Below, in pieces: positions 8,417-15,628 of a stretch of 62,890 nt of DNA (position 1 is its first letter; each line of letters begins with the position of its first letter). The notes under the pieces are model-generated. The model saw nothing but the letters and a program-made list of their open reading frames with translations, ran no database searches and was not told the origin of the DNA. Source of the DNA: Pseudomonadota bacterium (GTDB lineage Bacteria; Desulfobacterota; Desulfobacteria; Desulfobacterales; Desulfobacteraceae); contig JAHJLN010000166.1 in the NCBI GenBank assembly GCA_018821715.1, positions 1-62,890 on the forward strand. The letters run 5' to 3'. The position numbers and the translations under genes were made by a program.

Positions 8417-9967
8417 ATGCCGTTTGAAAATCAACTTGAAACTTTAGAAACAAAAATAGAACGCGTGCAGGCAATGGGCGGGGCGGATAAGGTCCAGCGC
8501 CAGCATGCCCGGGGCCGATATACGGCAAGGGAAAGAATAGACCGCCTGCTGGACCCGGATACGTTTTTTGAGGTGGGCCGGTTTGCCCATTCCGATATGC
8601 CGGGACTGGCGGATAAAACGCCTGCAGACAGCAAGATTACCGGGTACGGAAAAATAAATAACCGTCGGGTGGCGGTTTCAGCCAATGACTTTACGGTCAT
8701 GGCCGCAACCACCAGCAGGATAGCGGGCAGAAAAGAGGGGGAATTAAAGCAGTATGCCGCCCGCAAGAAGATTCCCATGATCTACCTGGGAGAGGCCGGC
8801 GGTGCAAGGATGCCGGACATCATGGGGTCAAAAGGGCTTGCCTCTTTTGGCGGCGGTTCCTTTGACAGTTATCTGAAAATCATGAGCCGGATTCGGCAGT
8901 CCCCCATGGTGACGGCCATTCTGGGTGAATGTTACGGGATGCCGACCTGGATGGCCTGCCTTTCGGATTTTGTTGTCCAGGTCAAAGGGTCTTCCATGGG
9001 GGTTTCAGGCCCAAGAGTCCTTGAAATGGCCCTGGGCCAGACAGTAACGGATGAAGAGCTTGGCGGATTCAAAGTCCACAGTGAAATCACCGGAAATGTG
9101 GACCGGGTTGCCCAAAATGAAGACCATTGCTTTGACATCATCCGGCAGTACTTAAGCTATCTGCCCTCCCATAGCAGCCAGCTTCCGCCAATCTTCCCCG
9201 TGCCGGACGGTTCAGGGGAAAAAATGGAACAGATCCTTGATTTTCTGCCTCAAAAAAGAAGCCGCACCTATGACATGCACACCCTTCTGCTTTGCATTGT
9301 GGATACCCAAAGCCTTTTTGCGATAAAGCCTGAATTCGGCAAATCTGTCATCACGGCCCTTGCCAGGATAAACGGGAAGTCTGTCGGGATTGTTGCAAAC
9401 CAGCCCTCTTTTTTAGCCGGTGCCATGGATACCGACGGCATCGACAAGGTCACAAGTTTCCTGTGCCAGTGTGATACCTACAATATCCCCCTTGTCTTTT
9501 TCCATGACACTCCCGGTTTTCTGGTGGGAAAAGAGGCGGAAAAAAACAGGGTTGCCGCAAGGGTCATGAACTATATGAATGCATTGGGGCAGATCAGTGT
9601 CCCAAAGATTTCCGTCATCATCCGGAAAAGCTATGGCATGGCCTTCTGGAACATGAGCGGGTCGGGCTGTGCCACGGATTTCCTTGTGGCATGGCCCACG
9701 GCGGAAATGAGCTTTGTTGATCCGGCCATTGCAGCCAATGTGGTTCACGGGTCCACAGAGGCTGATCCAGATCAGAAACAAAAGCTGATCCGGTCCATGG
9801 TGGAGGATGCCTCCCCTTTTGGTGCCGCAGGGCTGTTTCATATCCATGATGTCATTGATCCGCGGCACACAAGAAAATACATTACAGATGCCCTGGAGAT
9901 TGCCGGGGATACAGATAGAAATGGAATCGGGGAACACCGGCTGGCCAACTGGCCGACAAAATTTTAA
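8417..9967 (+). CDS. Acyl-CoA carboxylase/decarboxylase carboxyltransferase subunit (516 aa)
   Basis: A two-domain crotonase-fold carboxyltransferase of the propionyl-CoA carboxylase beta family. The N-terminal half has 'HARGRYTARERIDRLLDPDTF' in parts and the oxyanion region GGARMPD; the C-terminal half has PSFLAGAMD, FFHDTPGFLVG and MSGSGCATDFLVAWPTAEM. The length fits the family (about 510-520). It would transfer a carboxyl group between biotin and an acyl-CoA. No biotin carboxylase, biotin carrier or decarboxylase membrane subunit is encoded in the window, so its partners must be elsewhere or it works in a decarboxylating complex. It is 24 bases after the acyl-CoA dehydrogenase gene. Confidence 0.9.
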   Translation: MPFENQLETLETKIERVQAMGGADKVQRQHARGRYTARERIDRLLDPDTFFEVGRFAHSDMPGLADKTPADSKITGYGKINNRRVAVSANDFTVMAATTSRIAGRKEGELKQYAARKKIPMIYLGEAGGARMPDIMGSKGLASFGGGSFDSYLKIMSRIRQSPMVTAILGECYGMPTWMACLSDFVVQVKGSSMGVSGPRVLEMALGQTVTDEELGGFKVHSEITGNVDRVAQNEDHCFDIIRQYLSYLPSHSSQLPPIFPVPDGSGEKMEQILDFLPQKRSRTYDMHTLLLCIVDTQSLFAIKPEFGKSVITALARINGKSVGIVANQPSFLAGAMDTDGIDKVTSFLCQCDTYNIPLVFFHDTPGFLVGKEAEKNRVAARVMNYMNALGQISVPKISVIIRKSYGMAFWNMSGSGCATDFLVAWPTAEMSFVDPAIAANVVHGSTEADPDQKQKLIRSMVEDASPFGAAGLFHIHDVIDPRHTRKYITDALEIAGDTDRNGIGEHRLANWPTKF

Positions 9968-9997
9968 TCCAGGGAGAAACTGACGAATTTGTCGGCC
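9951..9997 (+). terminator. Hairpin over the carboxyltransferase stop codon
   Basis: GGCCGACAAAATT (9951-9963) pairs with AATTTGTCGGCC (9986-9997), enclosing the TAA stop. No U-run follows, so this is more likely an RNA-stability or attenuation element than a full terminator. Confidence 0.4.
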
Positions 9998-10051
9998 TGT
10001 AACGAACCATTTATAAACCGATAATCCTATAGCACATAAAGGGGGAAAAAC

Positions 10052-10291
10052 ATGAACATAGAGGATATTAAAAATATCAGTGTGATCGGTGCCGGTAATA
10101 TGGGACATCAGATCTGTCTGCAATCCGCACTCAAGGGATTTAATACGGTCTGCACCGATGTCAGCAAAAAACTGCTGAAAAAAGCAGATGATTTTGTGGA
10201 TTCCTATCTTGCAGGCCGGGTGGAACATTATGTCAAGGGTGAATATGGTCAAAAGACGAAAAAAGGCTGGTATGATTACACAAAACAATAG
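10052..10291 (+). pseudogene. 3-hydroxyacyl-CoA dehydrogenase with a large in-frame internal deletion (79 aa left)
   Basis: Residues 1-58 are the N-terminal Rossmann start of a 3-hydroxybutyryl-CoA dehydrogenase (SVIGAGNMGHQI, then CTDVSKKLLKKA and FVDSYLAGRVE). The next residues are already the C-terminal end of the same family (KGEYGQKTKKGWYDY). About 200-230 residues, including the catalytic His/Glu and the dimer domain, are missing, with the reading frame kept. A strong ribosome site (AAAGGGGGAA) remains, so a short peptide may still be made. An intact family member lies 3.2 kb downstream (13484), which may explain why this copy could be lost. Confidence 0.8.
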
Positions 10292-10313
10292 ACAGGGTAA
10301 AAGGAGAAACAAG

Positions 10314-11642
10314 ATGGAAAAGTCGTGTGTGTCTGTTGTAACGTATGAAAAACCGATTGAATCGGTTGCCCGGGCCGTGGAAATGTGCAAAGGGCGTTCT
10401 GCCTTTAAAAAAGGGTTAAAAGTATTTATTAAACCCAATATCGTGTTCTGGACCCGCCAGGTTGCATTTCCCAAATGGGGGGTCATTACCACCTCCAGGG
10501 TAATAGAGGACATGGTGATCCTGCTCAAGGACTGCGGCATAGATGACATCACCATCGGAGAAGGGGTTGTCACACGGAACCCCGGGGACAGGGAAACGCC
10601 GACGCATGCATTTCAAACCCTGGGGTATGACCTTTTGAAAAAGCGGTATGGGATAAAATATGTAAATGTAATGGAACGTGGGTTTTGTGAAATCGACCTG
10701 GGTGACGACATTATTCTTAATTTCAATCAGGATGCACTGGACAGTGATCTTATCGTGGACCTGCCGGTTTTAAAAGCCCACAATCAGACCATGGTCAGCC
10801 TCGGCATTAAAAATCTGAAAGGGCTGATCGATATCAATTCCCGGAAAAAATGCCACAGCCCTGATCCAACAAAGGACCTTCACTATCATGTTGCCCGCCT
10901 TGCGGACAAGCTGCCAAAGGTGTTCACCTTAATTGACGGTATTTACTCTCTGGAACGGGGCCCGGGTTTTGACGGGAAAATGCATCGAAAAAATCTGTTG
11001 ATCGCTTCAACCGATATCTTTGCAGCAGACAAGGTCGGGGCAAAGATCCTCGGGTTTGATCCGTCCCAAATACCCCATCTTGTCCATGCAGCCAAAAACC
11101 ATGACAGACCGCTTGATTTTTCCGATGTTGAGATCGCGGGGCTGGCCTTAGATGACATCTCCCGGAAGCATGAATATGATTTTCCCTATCAGGAAGATGC
11201 AGACGGAGCATTGCCCGTACCCCTGGCAAAACAGGGGATAAAAGGCATCTATTACCGGAAATATGACACCTCCATGTGTACCTATTGCTCAGGCGTCAAC
11301 GGTGTGGTGCTGACGGCCATACGGTCTGCCTGGACAGGAGATGACTTTGATAAAATTGAGGTTCTCACCGGGAAAATGATGACGCCGACAAAGGGAATGA
11401 ATAAAACGATTCTTCTGGGAAAATGCATGTTCATGGCCCACAGAAAAAATCCGGATATCAAGGAGATGATCCCGGTAAAAGGATGCCCGCCTGATCCGGA
11501 TGATATTGTCAACGCCTTTCACAAGGCCGGTATCCCTGTAGATGCAGAACTGTTCAAACATATTGATCAACTCCCGGGATTTTTCATGGCCCGGTATAAA
11601 GACAGGCCTGAATATGATGAATCTTTTTTCAGGGTTGAATAA
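10314..11642 (+). CDS. DUF362 family protein (442 aa)
   Basis: The frame is open from 10188, but the ATG at 10314 has AAGGAG 8 bases upstream and avoids overlap with the preceding remnant. The protein has the DUF362 pattern 'KVFIKPNIVFW', then 'DLPVLKAHNQTMVSLGIKNLKGLI' in parts, and GFDPSQIPHL. A CxxC (CTYCSG) at about residue 325 may bind metal or form a disulfide. DUF362 proteins have no firmly established reaction and are often found beside ferredoxin or CoA-metabolism genes. Here it sits inside the beta-oxidation cluster, suggesting a redox or CoA-ester role that the sequence alone does not prove. Confidence 0.82.
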   Translation: MEKSCVSVVTYEKPIESVARAVEMCKGRSAFKKGLKVFIKPNIVFWTRQVAFPKWGVITTSRVIEDMVILLKDCGIDDITIGEGVVTRNPGDRETPTHAFQTLGYDLLKKRYGIKYVNVMERGFCEIDLGDDIILNFNQDALDSDLIVDLPVLKAHNQTMVSLGIKNLKGLIDINSRKKCHSPDPTKDLHYHVARLADKLPKVFTLIDGIYSLERGPGFDGKMHRKNLLIASTDIFAADKVGAKILGFDPSQIPHLVHAAKNHDRPLDFSDVEIAGLALDDISRKHEYDFPYQEDADGALPVPLAKQGIKGIYYRKYDTSMCTYCSGVNGVVLTAIRSAWTGDDFDKIEVLTGKMMTPTKGMNKTILLGKCMFMAHRKNPDIKEMIPVKGCPPDPDDIVNAFHKAGIPVDAELFKHIDQLPGFFMARYKDRPEYDESFFRVE

Positions 11643-11702
11643 CCCCCTGGCCGACCTGATTACTATGACCGGCAATTTAACTTAAAACAAGGTGTTTATC
11701 AA

Positions 11703-12401
11703 ATGACTGAACCAATGGATTATGCACTTTTCAAAGAAATGATGACAATTTCAAAAGAAGAACTCTATCTTGAAACGCTGGCTGAAAACCGGGAGAGCAT
11801 TCAGATTAAAAAAGAAGAGACCATTATAAAAAATCTGGAAAAAATTTTTAAGGCTACCCTGAAAATAAGCAATCAAAAGGGATTTCAGGCCATGACCATG
11901 CGGGAGTTAAGCCAGGAAGCCGGAATCTCCCTGGGCGCCCTGTATGCCTATTTTAAAAGCAAAGACGATCTTCTGGGAATGCTGCAAAACCAGCGCAGAG
12001 CATTTGTCAGCCGCATGCTGGAAAAAGAGATTGAAAAGCAAACACAGCCGATCCTCAGACTTCGGGCCATGATCAGGACCCATCTGTTCTTAAGCGAAAT
12101 CATGCAGCCCTGGTTTTATTTTTCATTTATGGAGGCTAAAAATCTGGGTCCTAAAGAAAAAAAGAAAGCCATTGAAAGTGACCTCTGGAGTGGAAATCTT
12201 TTAGAAAAACTGCTGATTCAAGGCCAGGCGGAAAAGGTGTTTAAAAACAGGGACACCAGCCTGACGGCAGAAGCCATAAAAGCCATGCTCCAGGACTGGT
12301 ATCTGAAACGCTCCAAATTCAGGACAATATCGGTGGACCGGTATTTTGAATTCATTATGGAGGTTGTTGAAACCTATCTGGGTGTGGCAGCAACGATTTA
12401 A
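11703..12401 (+). CDS. TetR-family transcriptional regulator (232 aa)
   Basis: Residues about 45-90 form the TetR DNA-binding domain: 'IFKATLKISNQKGFQAMTM', RELSQEAGISLGALYAYF and KSKDDLLG. It is preceded by an unusually long 40-residue N-terminal extension rich in Glu and Lys. The C-terminal helical part is ligand-binding and has no obvious family. It is encoded within the acyl-CoA cluster. By analogy with FadR and PsrA, it probably represses the divergent promoters at 7034-7131 until an acyl-CoA binds. The start follows AAGGTG. Confidence 0.88.
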   Translation: MTEPMDYALFKEMMTISKEELYLETLAENRESIQIKKEETIIKNLEKIFKATLKISNQKGFQAMTMRELSQEAGISLGALYAYFKSKDDLLGMLQNQRRAFVSRMLEKEIEKQTQPILRLRAMIRTHLFLSEIMQPWFYFSFMEAKNLGPKEKKKAIESDLWSGNLLEKLLIQGQAEKVFKNRDTSLTAEAIKAMLQDWYLKRSKFRTISVDRYFEFIMEVVETYLGVAATI

Positions 12402-12419
12402 ACTGCAAAGGAAAAAACA

Positions 12420-13487
12420 ATGGAACTGAGCGACGAAGCATCTGATATTCGAAAGGGGGAAGAACTGCCCCAAAACAAAATAGAGGCATTTATCCGTGAG
12501 AACATGGAGGGGATTGCCGGCCCCATTGTTATCCGGCAGTTTCCAAGCGGACATTCCAATCTCACCTACCTGATTCTGGCGGGCAATAGAGAGATGGTAC
12601 TCCGGTGCCCTCCCCATGGGACCAAAGCCAGAACCGCCCATGACATGGGACGTGAATACAGGATATTAACAGCGCTTCAAACAGCGTATCCCTATTGCCC
12701 GAAGCCCCTTGCCTATAGTGAGGATAAACGTATTTTAGGCAGTCCGTTTTATTTAATGGAGCGCTTAAAGGGGATCATCATTCGCAGGGATTTACCCGGA
12801 CAGCTGGCCCTGACCCCAGCCGATACAACCCGGTTGTTTGAGAATATCCTTAAGGTTCAATACCAGTTGCATGCCATTGATTTTGAGAAAATCGGGCTTG
12901 AAACCTTTGGTAAACCGGACGGATATGTAACCCGGCAGGTGGACGGATGGAGCAGGCGGTACAGGGCTGCCAGGACTCCTGATGTTCCCGATGGAAAAAA
13001 GGTGATGGACTGGCTTTCAGATAACATGCCCCAGGAGGCGCACCCCCCTGCCATCCTTCATAATGATTTTAAATTCGATAATGTGATCCTGGACCCTGAA
13101 AACCCATTCACCGTCATTGGTGTGCTGGACTGGGAGATGGCGACCATTGGTGATCCGCTCATGGATCTGGGGGCCACGCTTGGATACTGGGTTCAAAAAG
13201 GGGACCCAAAAGAAATGCAGGCCCTGCGCATGGGACCCACCAATGCTCCGGGAGCCCTGACCCGGAAAGAAATGGTTTGCCGGTATGAACAGTTTTCGGG
13301 CCGAAAAATTGAAAATTTTAATTTTTATTATTGCTTTGGCGTGTTCCGGCTGGCCACCATTGTCCAGCAGATCTATTACCGCTATTTTCATGGCCAGACT
13401 GCAGACAAGCGGTTTAAAAACCTTGCATTCAGTGTAAATACCCTGATCAACACTGCCGAAAGGATCGTAAAGGAAGGTGATGTTTGA
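12420..13487 (+). CDS. APH-family phosphotransferase, LvaA / ACAD10-11 kinase-domain-like (355 aa)
   Basis: A kinase-fold protein with the catalytic loop HNDFKFDNVILD at about residues 213-224 and the metal-binding DWEMATIGDPLMDLG at about 236-250. This is the signature of the kinase half of ACAD10/11 and of LvaA in Pseudomonas levulinate catabolism. There, a 4-hydroxyacyl-CoA is phosphorylated so that an acyl-CoA dehydrogenase homologue can remove the phosphate. The N-terminal lobe includes GHSNLTYLI. It follows the TetR gene by 18 bases and overlaps the next dehydrogenase gene by 4 bases. An antibiotic-resistance role is unlikely given the company. Substrate specificity is inferred. Confidence 0.85.
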   Translation: MELSDEASDIRKGEELPQNKIEAFIRENMEGIAGPIVIRQFPSGHSNLTYLILAGNREMVLRCPPHGTKARTAHDMGREYRILTALQTAYPYCPKPLAYSEDKRILGSPFYLMERLKGIIIRRDLPGQLALTPADTTRLFENILKVQYQLHAIDFEKIGLETFGKPDGYVTRQVDGWSRRYRAARTPDVPDGKKVMDWLSDNMPQEAHPPAILHNDFKFDNVILDPENPFTVIGVLDWEMATIGDPLMDLGATLGYWVQKGDPKEMQALRMGPTNAPGALTRKEMVCRYEQFSGRKIENFNFYYCFGVFRLATIVQQIYYRYFHGQTADKRFKNLAFSVNTLINTAERIVKEGDV

Positions 13488-14365
13488 ACACAGTGATGGT
13501 TATCGGAGCCGGGTTTATGGGATCGGGCATTGCCCAGGTCTGCATCCAGAGCGGATATAAGGTTATCTTGTGTGATACAGAAATCAAATCCCTCAAAAAG
13601 GCAAAAGCCGGCATTGCCTGGTCACTTGAAAAGCTGCATCAAAAGGGCAGGATAAAGGAACCGCCGGCATCAGTGCTGGAACGCCTTGAAACAGCTCAGG
13701 GATTTGAAACAGGCCTTGAAACCGACCCGAAGATATCCTGGGTGATTGAAGCTGTGGTTGAAGATGAGTCCCTTAAAAAAAAGATTCTGGCCATGGTGGA
13801 GGATCGGGTGGAAAAAGAGATCAAAATTGCAACCAATACCTCTTCCATTCCGGTTTCACGGCTGGCCCTGTCTTTAAAGCATCCTGAACGGTTTATGGGT
13901 TTGCATTTTTTTGGACCTGTCCCCTTAATGGGGCTGGTGGAGGTTGTCCGGGGGAAAATGACCTCTGAGGCAGTCTTTGCTCAGGGAATGGCTTTTGTAA
14001 AAAACCTGGGCAAATATCCGGTCAAGGTCACAAAAGACATCCCGGGATTTGTGATGAACCGGGTTTTTGCAGCCGCATTCCGGGAGTGCCAGGAGCTGGT
14101 TGCAAACGGCATCACAACACCCCGGGATATTGATACAGGCATGCGTCTTGGCTATGGATGGACGGCAGGGCCCTTTGAGATTGCAGACAACGCCGGACTG
14201 GATACGATTGTGCGCATTGGAAAATCAATGAAATCACTGGGGGAAAGCTATCTGTATTCTGATACCGGCCTGGTTGAAAAAATGGTGGAAAAAGGAAACC
14301 TTGGGAGGAAATCAGGCCAGGGATTTTACCCCTATGGCACTGAATCCGGCAAAACATCAAAATAG
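13484..14365 (+). CDS. 3-hydroxyacyl-CoA dehydrogenase (293 aa)
   Basis: It starts at a TTG that overlaps the kinase stop codon (TTGA), with GGAAGG upstream, so translation is coupled; a GTG and an ATG lie 9 and 12 bases further. The Rossmann motif is VIGAGFMGSGIAQ. NTSSIPVS and HPERFMGLHFFGPVP contain the catalytic histidine, and PGFVMNRVF opens the C-terminal helical domain. The tail GNLGRKSGQGFYPY is usual. The length is that of 3-hydroxybutyryl-CoA dehydrogenase. It should oxidise the 3-hydroxyacyl-CoA made by the hydratase, using NAD. It is the intact counterpart of the collapsed copy at 10052. Confidence 0.93.
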   Translation: MNTVMVIGAGFMGSGIAQVCIQSGYKVILCDTEIKSLKKAKAGIAWSLEKLHQKGRIKEPPASVLERLETAQGFETGLETDPKISWVIEAVVEDESLKKKILAMVEDRVEKEIKIATNTSSIPVSRLALSLKHPERFMGLHFFGPVPLMGLVEVVRGKMTSEAVFAQGMAFVKNLGKYPVKVTKDIPGFVMNRVFAAAFRECQELVANGITTPRDIDTGMRLGYGWTAGPFEIADNAGLDTIVRIGKSMKSLGESYLYSDTGLVEKMVEKGNLGRKSGQGFYPYGTESGKTSK

Positions 14366-14374
14366 GAAAGACCT

Positions 14375-14854
14375 ATGGCAAAACTTGAGTTTGAAAATCT
14401 GGCAGCCTTTAAAAAAATGAAGGCAAAACAGCTTCCCAAAGGAGACTGGATAACCGTCACCCAGGAGATGATCAATGCCTTTGCATTGGCAACCCTTGAC
14501 CGGCAATGGATCCATGTTGATGCAAAAAAGGCAGAAAAAGAATCCCCTTTTAAAACCACCATTGCCCATGGGTTTATGTCGGTTGCGATGATCTCCTCAA
14601 TGATAACCGACCTGATCCGGATAAAAAGCATGACAATGGGCGTCAACTATGGGTTGAGCACTGTCCGGTTCCCTCATCCGGTTCCGGTGGGAAGCCGGGT
14701 AAGGCTTTTGTCTTCAATCAAAGAGATTGAAGATTATTCAGATGCCGGTGCCAAGGTGACCTGGAACTGTGAGGTTCAGATTGAAAACATCTCAAAACCC
14801 GCCTGTGTCTGCGAATTTATTGCATTGGTGTTTGAAGGCGAACAAAAAAAGTAG
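14375..14854 (+). CDS. MaoC-like (R)-enoyl-CoA hydratase (159 aa)
   Basis: A single hot-dog domain. The hydratase-2 dyad is visible: FALATLDRQWIHVD at about residues 36-49 supplies Asp and His, and TIAHGFMSVAM at about 63-73 follows. This resembles NodN/PhaJ-type MaoC hydratases that add water to trans-2-enoyl-CoA. It begins 9 bases after the dehydrogenase gene. R-specific hydration would not feed the usual S-specific dehydrogenase unless the latter accepts it, so the actual pair of substrates is open. Confidence 0.88.
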   Translation: MAKLEFENLAAFKKMKAKQLPKGDWITVTQEMINAFALATLDRQWIHVDAKKAEKESPFKTTIAHGFMSVAMISSMITDLIRIKSMTMGVNYGLSTVRFPHPVPVGSRVRLLSSIKEIEDYSDAGAKVTWNCEVQIENISKPACVCEFIALVFEGEQKK

Positions 14855-14877
14855 AGAACTTCTTAAAGGGCAATGCT

Positions 14878-15627
14878 GTGAAAATTGATTTTGAAAAAAA
14901 TATCGGGCTTTTTGAACTGGATTCCAATCTCACGCTTCGTTTAAAACCGCTGCTGAATTATTTCCAGGAGGTTGTCGGAATCCATTCAGACACCAGAGGC
15001 TGCGGATTGAAATGGCTTATGGATCAGGGGAAGGCGTGGGTTCTCCATCGCATCGGCATTCACATCCACAGGCTCCCCGGATTTGGTGATGAATTGAAAA
15101 TTTCTACCTGGTACAGAGGCGGAAATGGATTTCGGGCGTATCGTGACTTTGAAATCCTGAGCAAAGGGGAAAAAATAGTGTCTGCCAACAGTCTGTGGCT
15201 TTTTATCGACCTTAACCGTAAAAAGATTCTGCAAGTCCCCGAAGAGGCCGATAACTGGTACACGGTTGAGAAGGATAAAGCCCTTGACCTGGACATTGAT
15301 ACCTGGAGGCCAAACCTGAACTTTGAGCCGGAAACCGTCAAAACAATCGGGCTTCGGCCTTCAGATTATGACCCCCTGGGTCATGTGAACAATGCGCTTT
15401 ATTTTGATTTTTTAGAAAATCTGACCTCCCTTGCCTTTGATGACAAAAGAAGAGTCCAGCAGGTTGTCATGCAGTTTAACAAAGAAATTCTAAAGGGAAT
15501 GGACACAGTGAAAATCGGCATGCGAAAAACCGAAGATCACTATGAATACAAATTGTTTTCCCATGAAGGCATTCATGCTGCTGGAAATTTTTTATTGTTT
15601 CCTGAGCAAGACAGCCTTGGTGTTTAA
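14878..15627 (+). CDS. Acyl-ACP thioesterase-type (FatA-like) thioesterase, double hot-dog (249 aa)
   Basis: It starts at GTG after AAAGGG; the nearby ATG at 14873 is out of frame. The first hot-dog domain (about 10-140) has 'GKAWVLHRIGIHIHRLPGFGDEL' in parts and SLWLFIDLNRKKILQVP. The second domain (about 155-245) has the catalytic motif DYDPLGHVNNALYFDFLE at about 163-180, with Asp and Asn/His positions as in acyl-ACP thioesterases. It would release a free acid from an acyl-CoA or acyl-ACP. As the last gene of the arm it may relieve CoA sequestration. The exact chain length cannot be read. Confidence 0.82.
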   Translation: MKIDFEKNIGLFELDSNLTLRLKPLLNYFQEVVGIHSDTRGCGLKWLMDQGKAWVLHRIGIHIHRLPGFGDELKISTWYRGGNGFRAYRDFEILSKGEKIVSANSLWLFIDLNRKKILQVPEEADNWYTVEKDKALDLDIDTWRPNLNFEPETVKTIGLRPSDYDPLGHVNNALYFDFLENLTSLAFDDKRRVQQVVMQFNKEILKGMDTVKIGMRKTEDHYEYKLFSHEGIHAAGNFLLFPEQDSLGV

Positions 15628-15628
15628 A

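Noticed and set aside
12420..13487. Aminoglycoside resistance kinase
   Set aside because: The motifs fit the ACAD10/11-LvaA type and the gene lies inside a CoA-metabolism operon.
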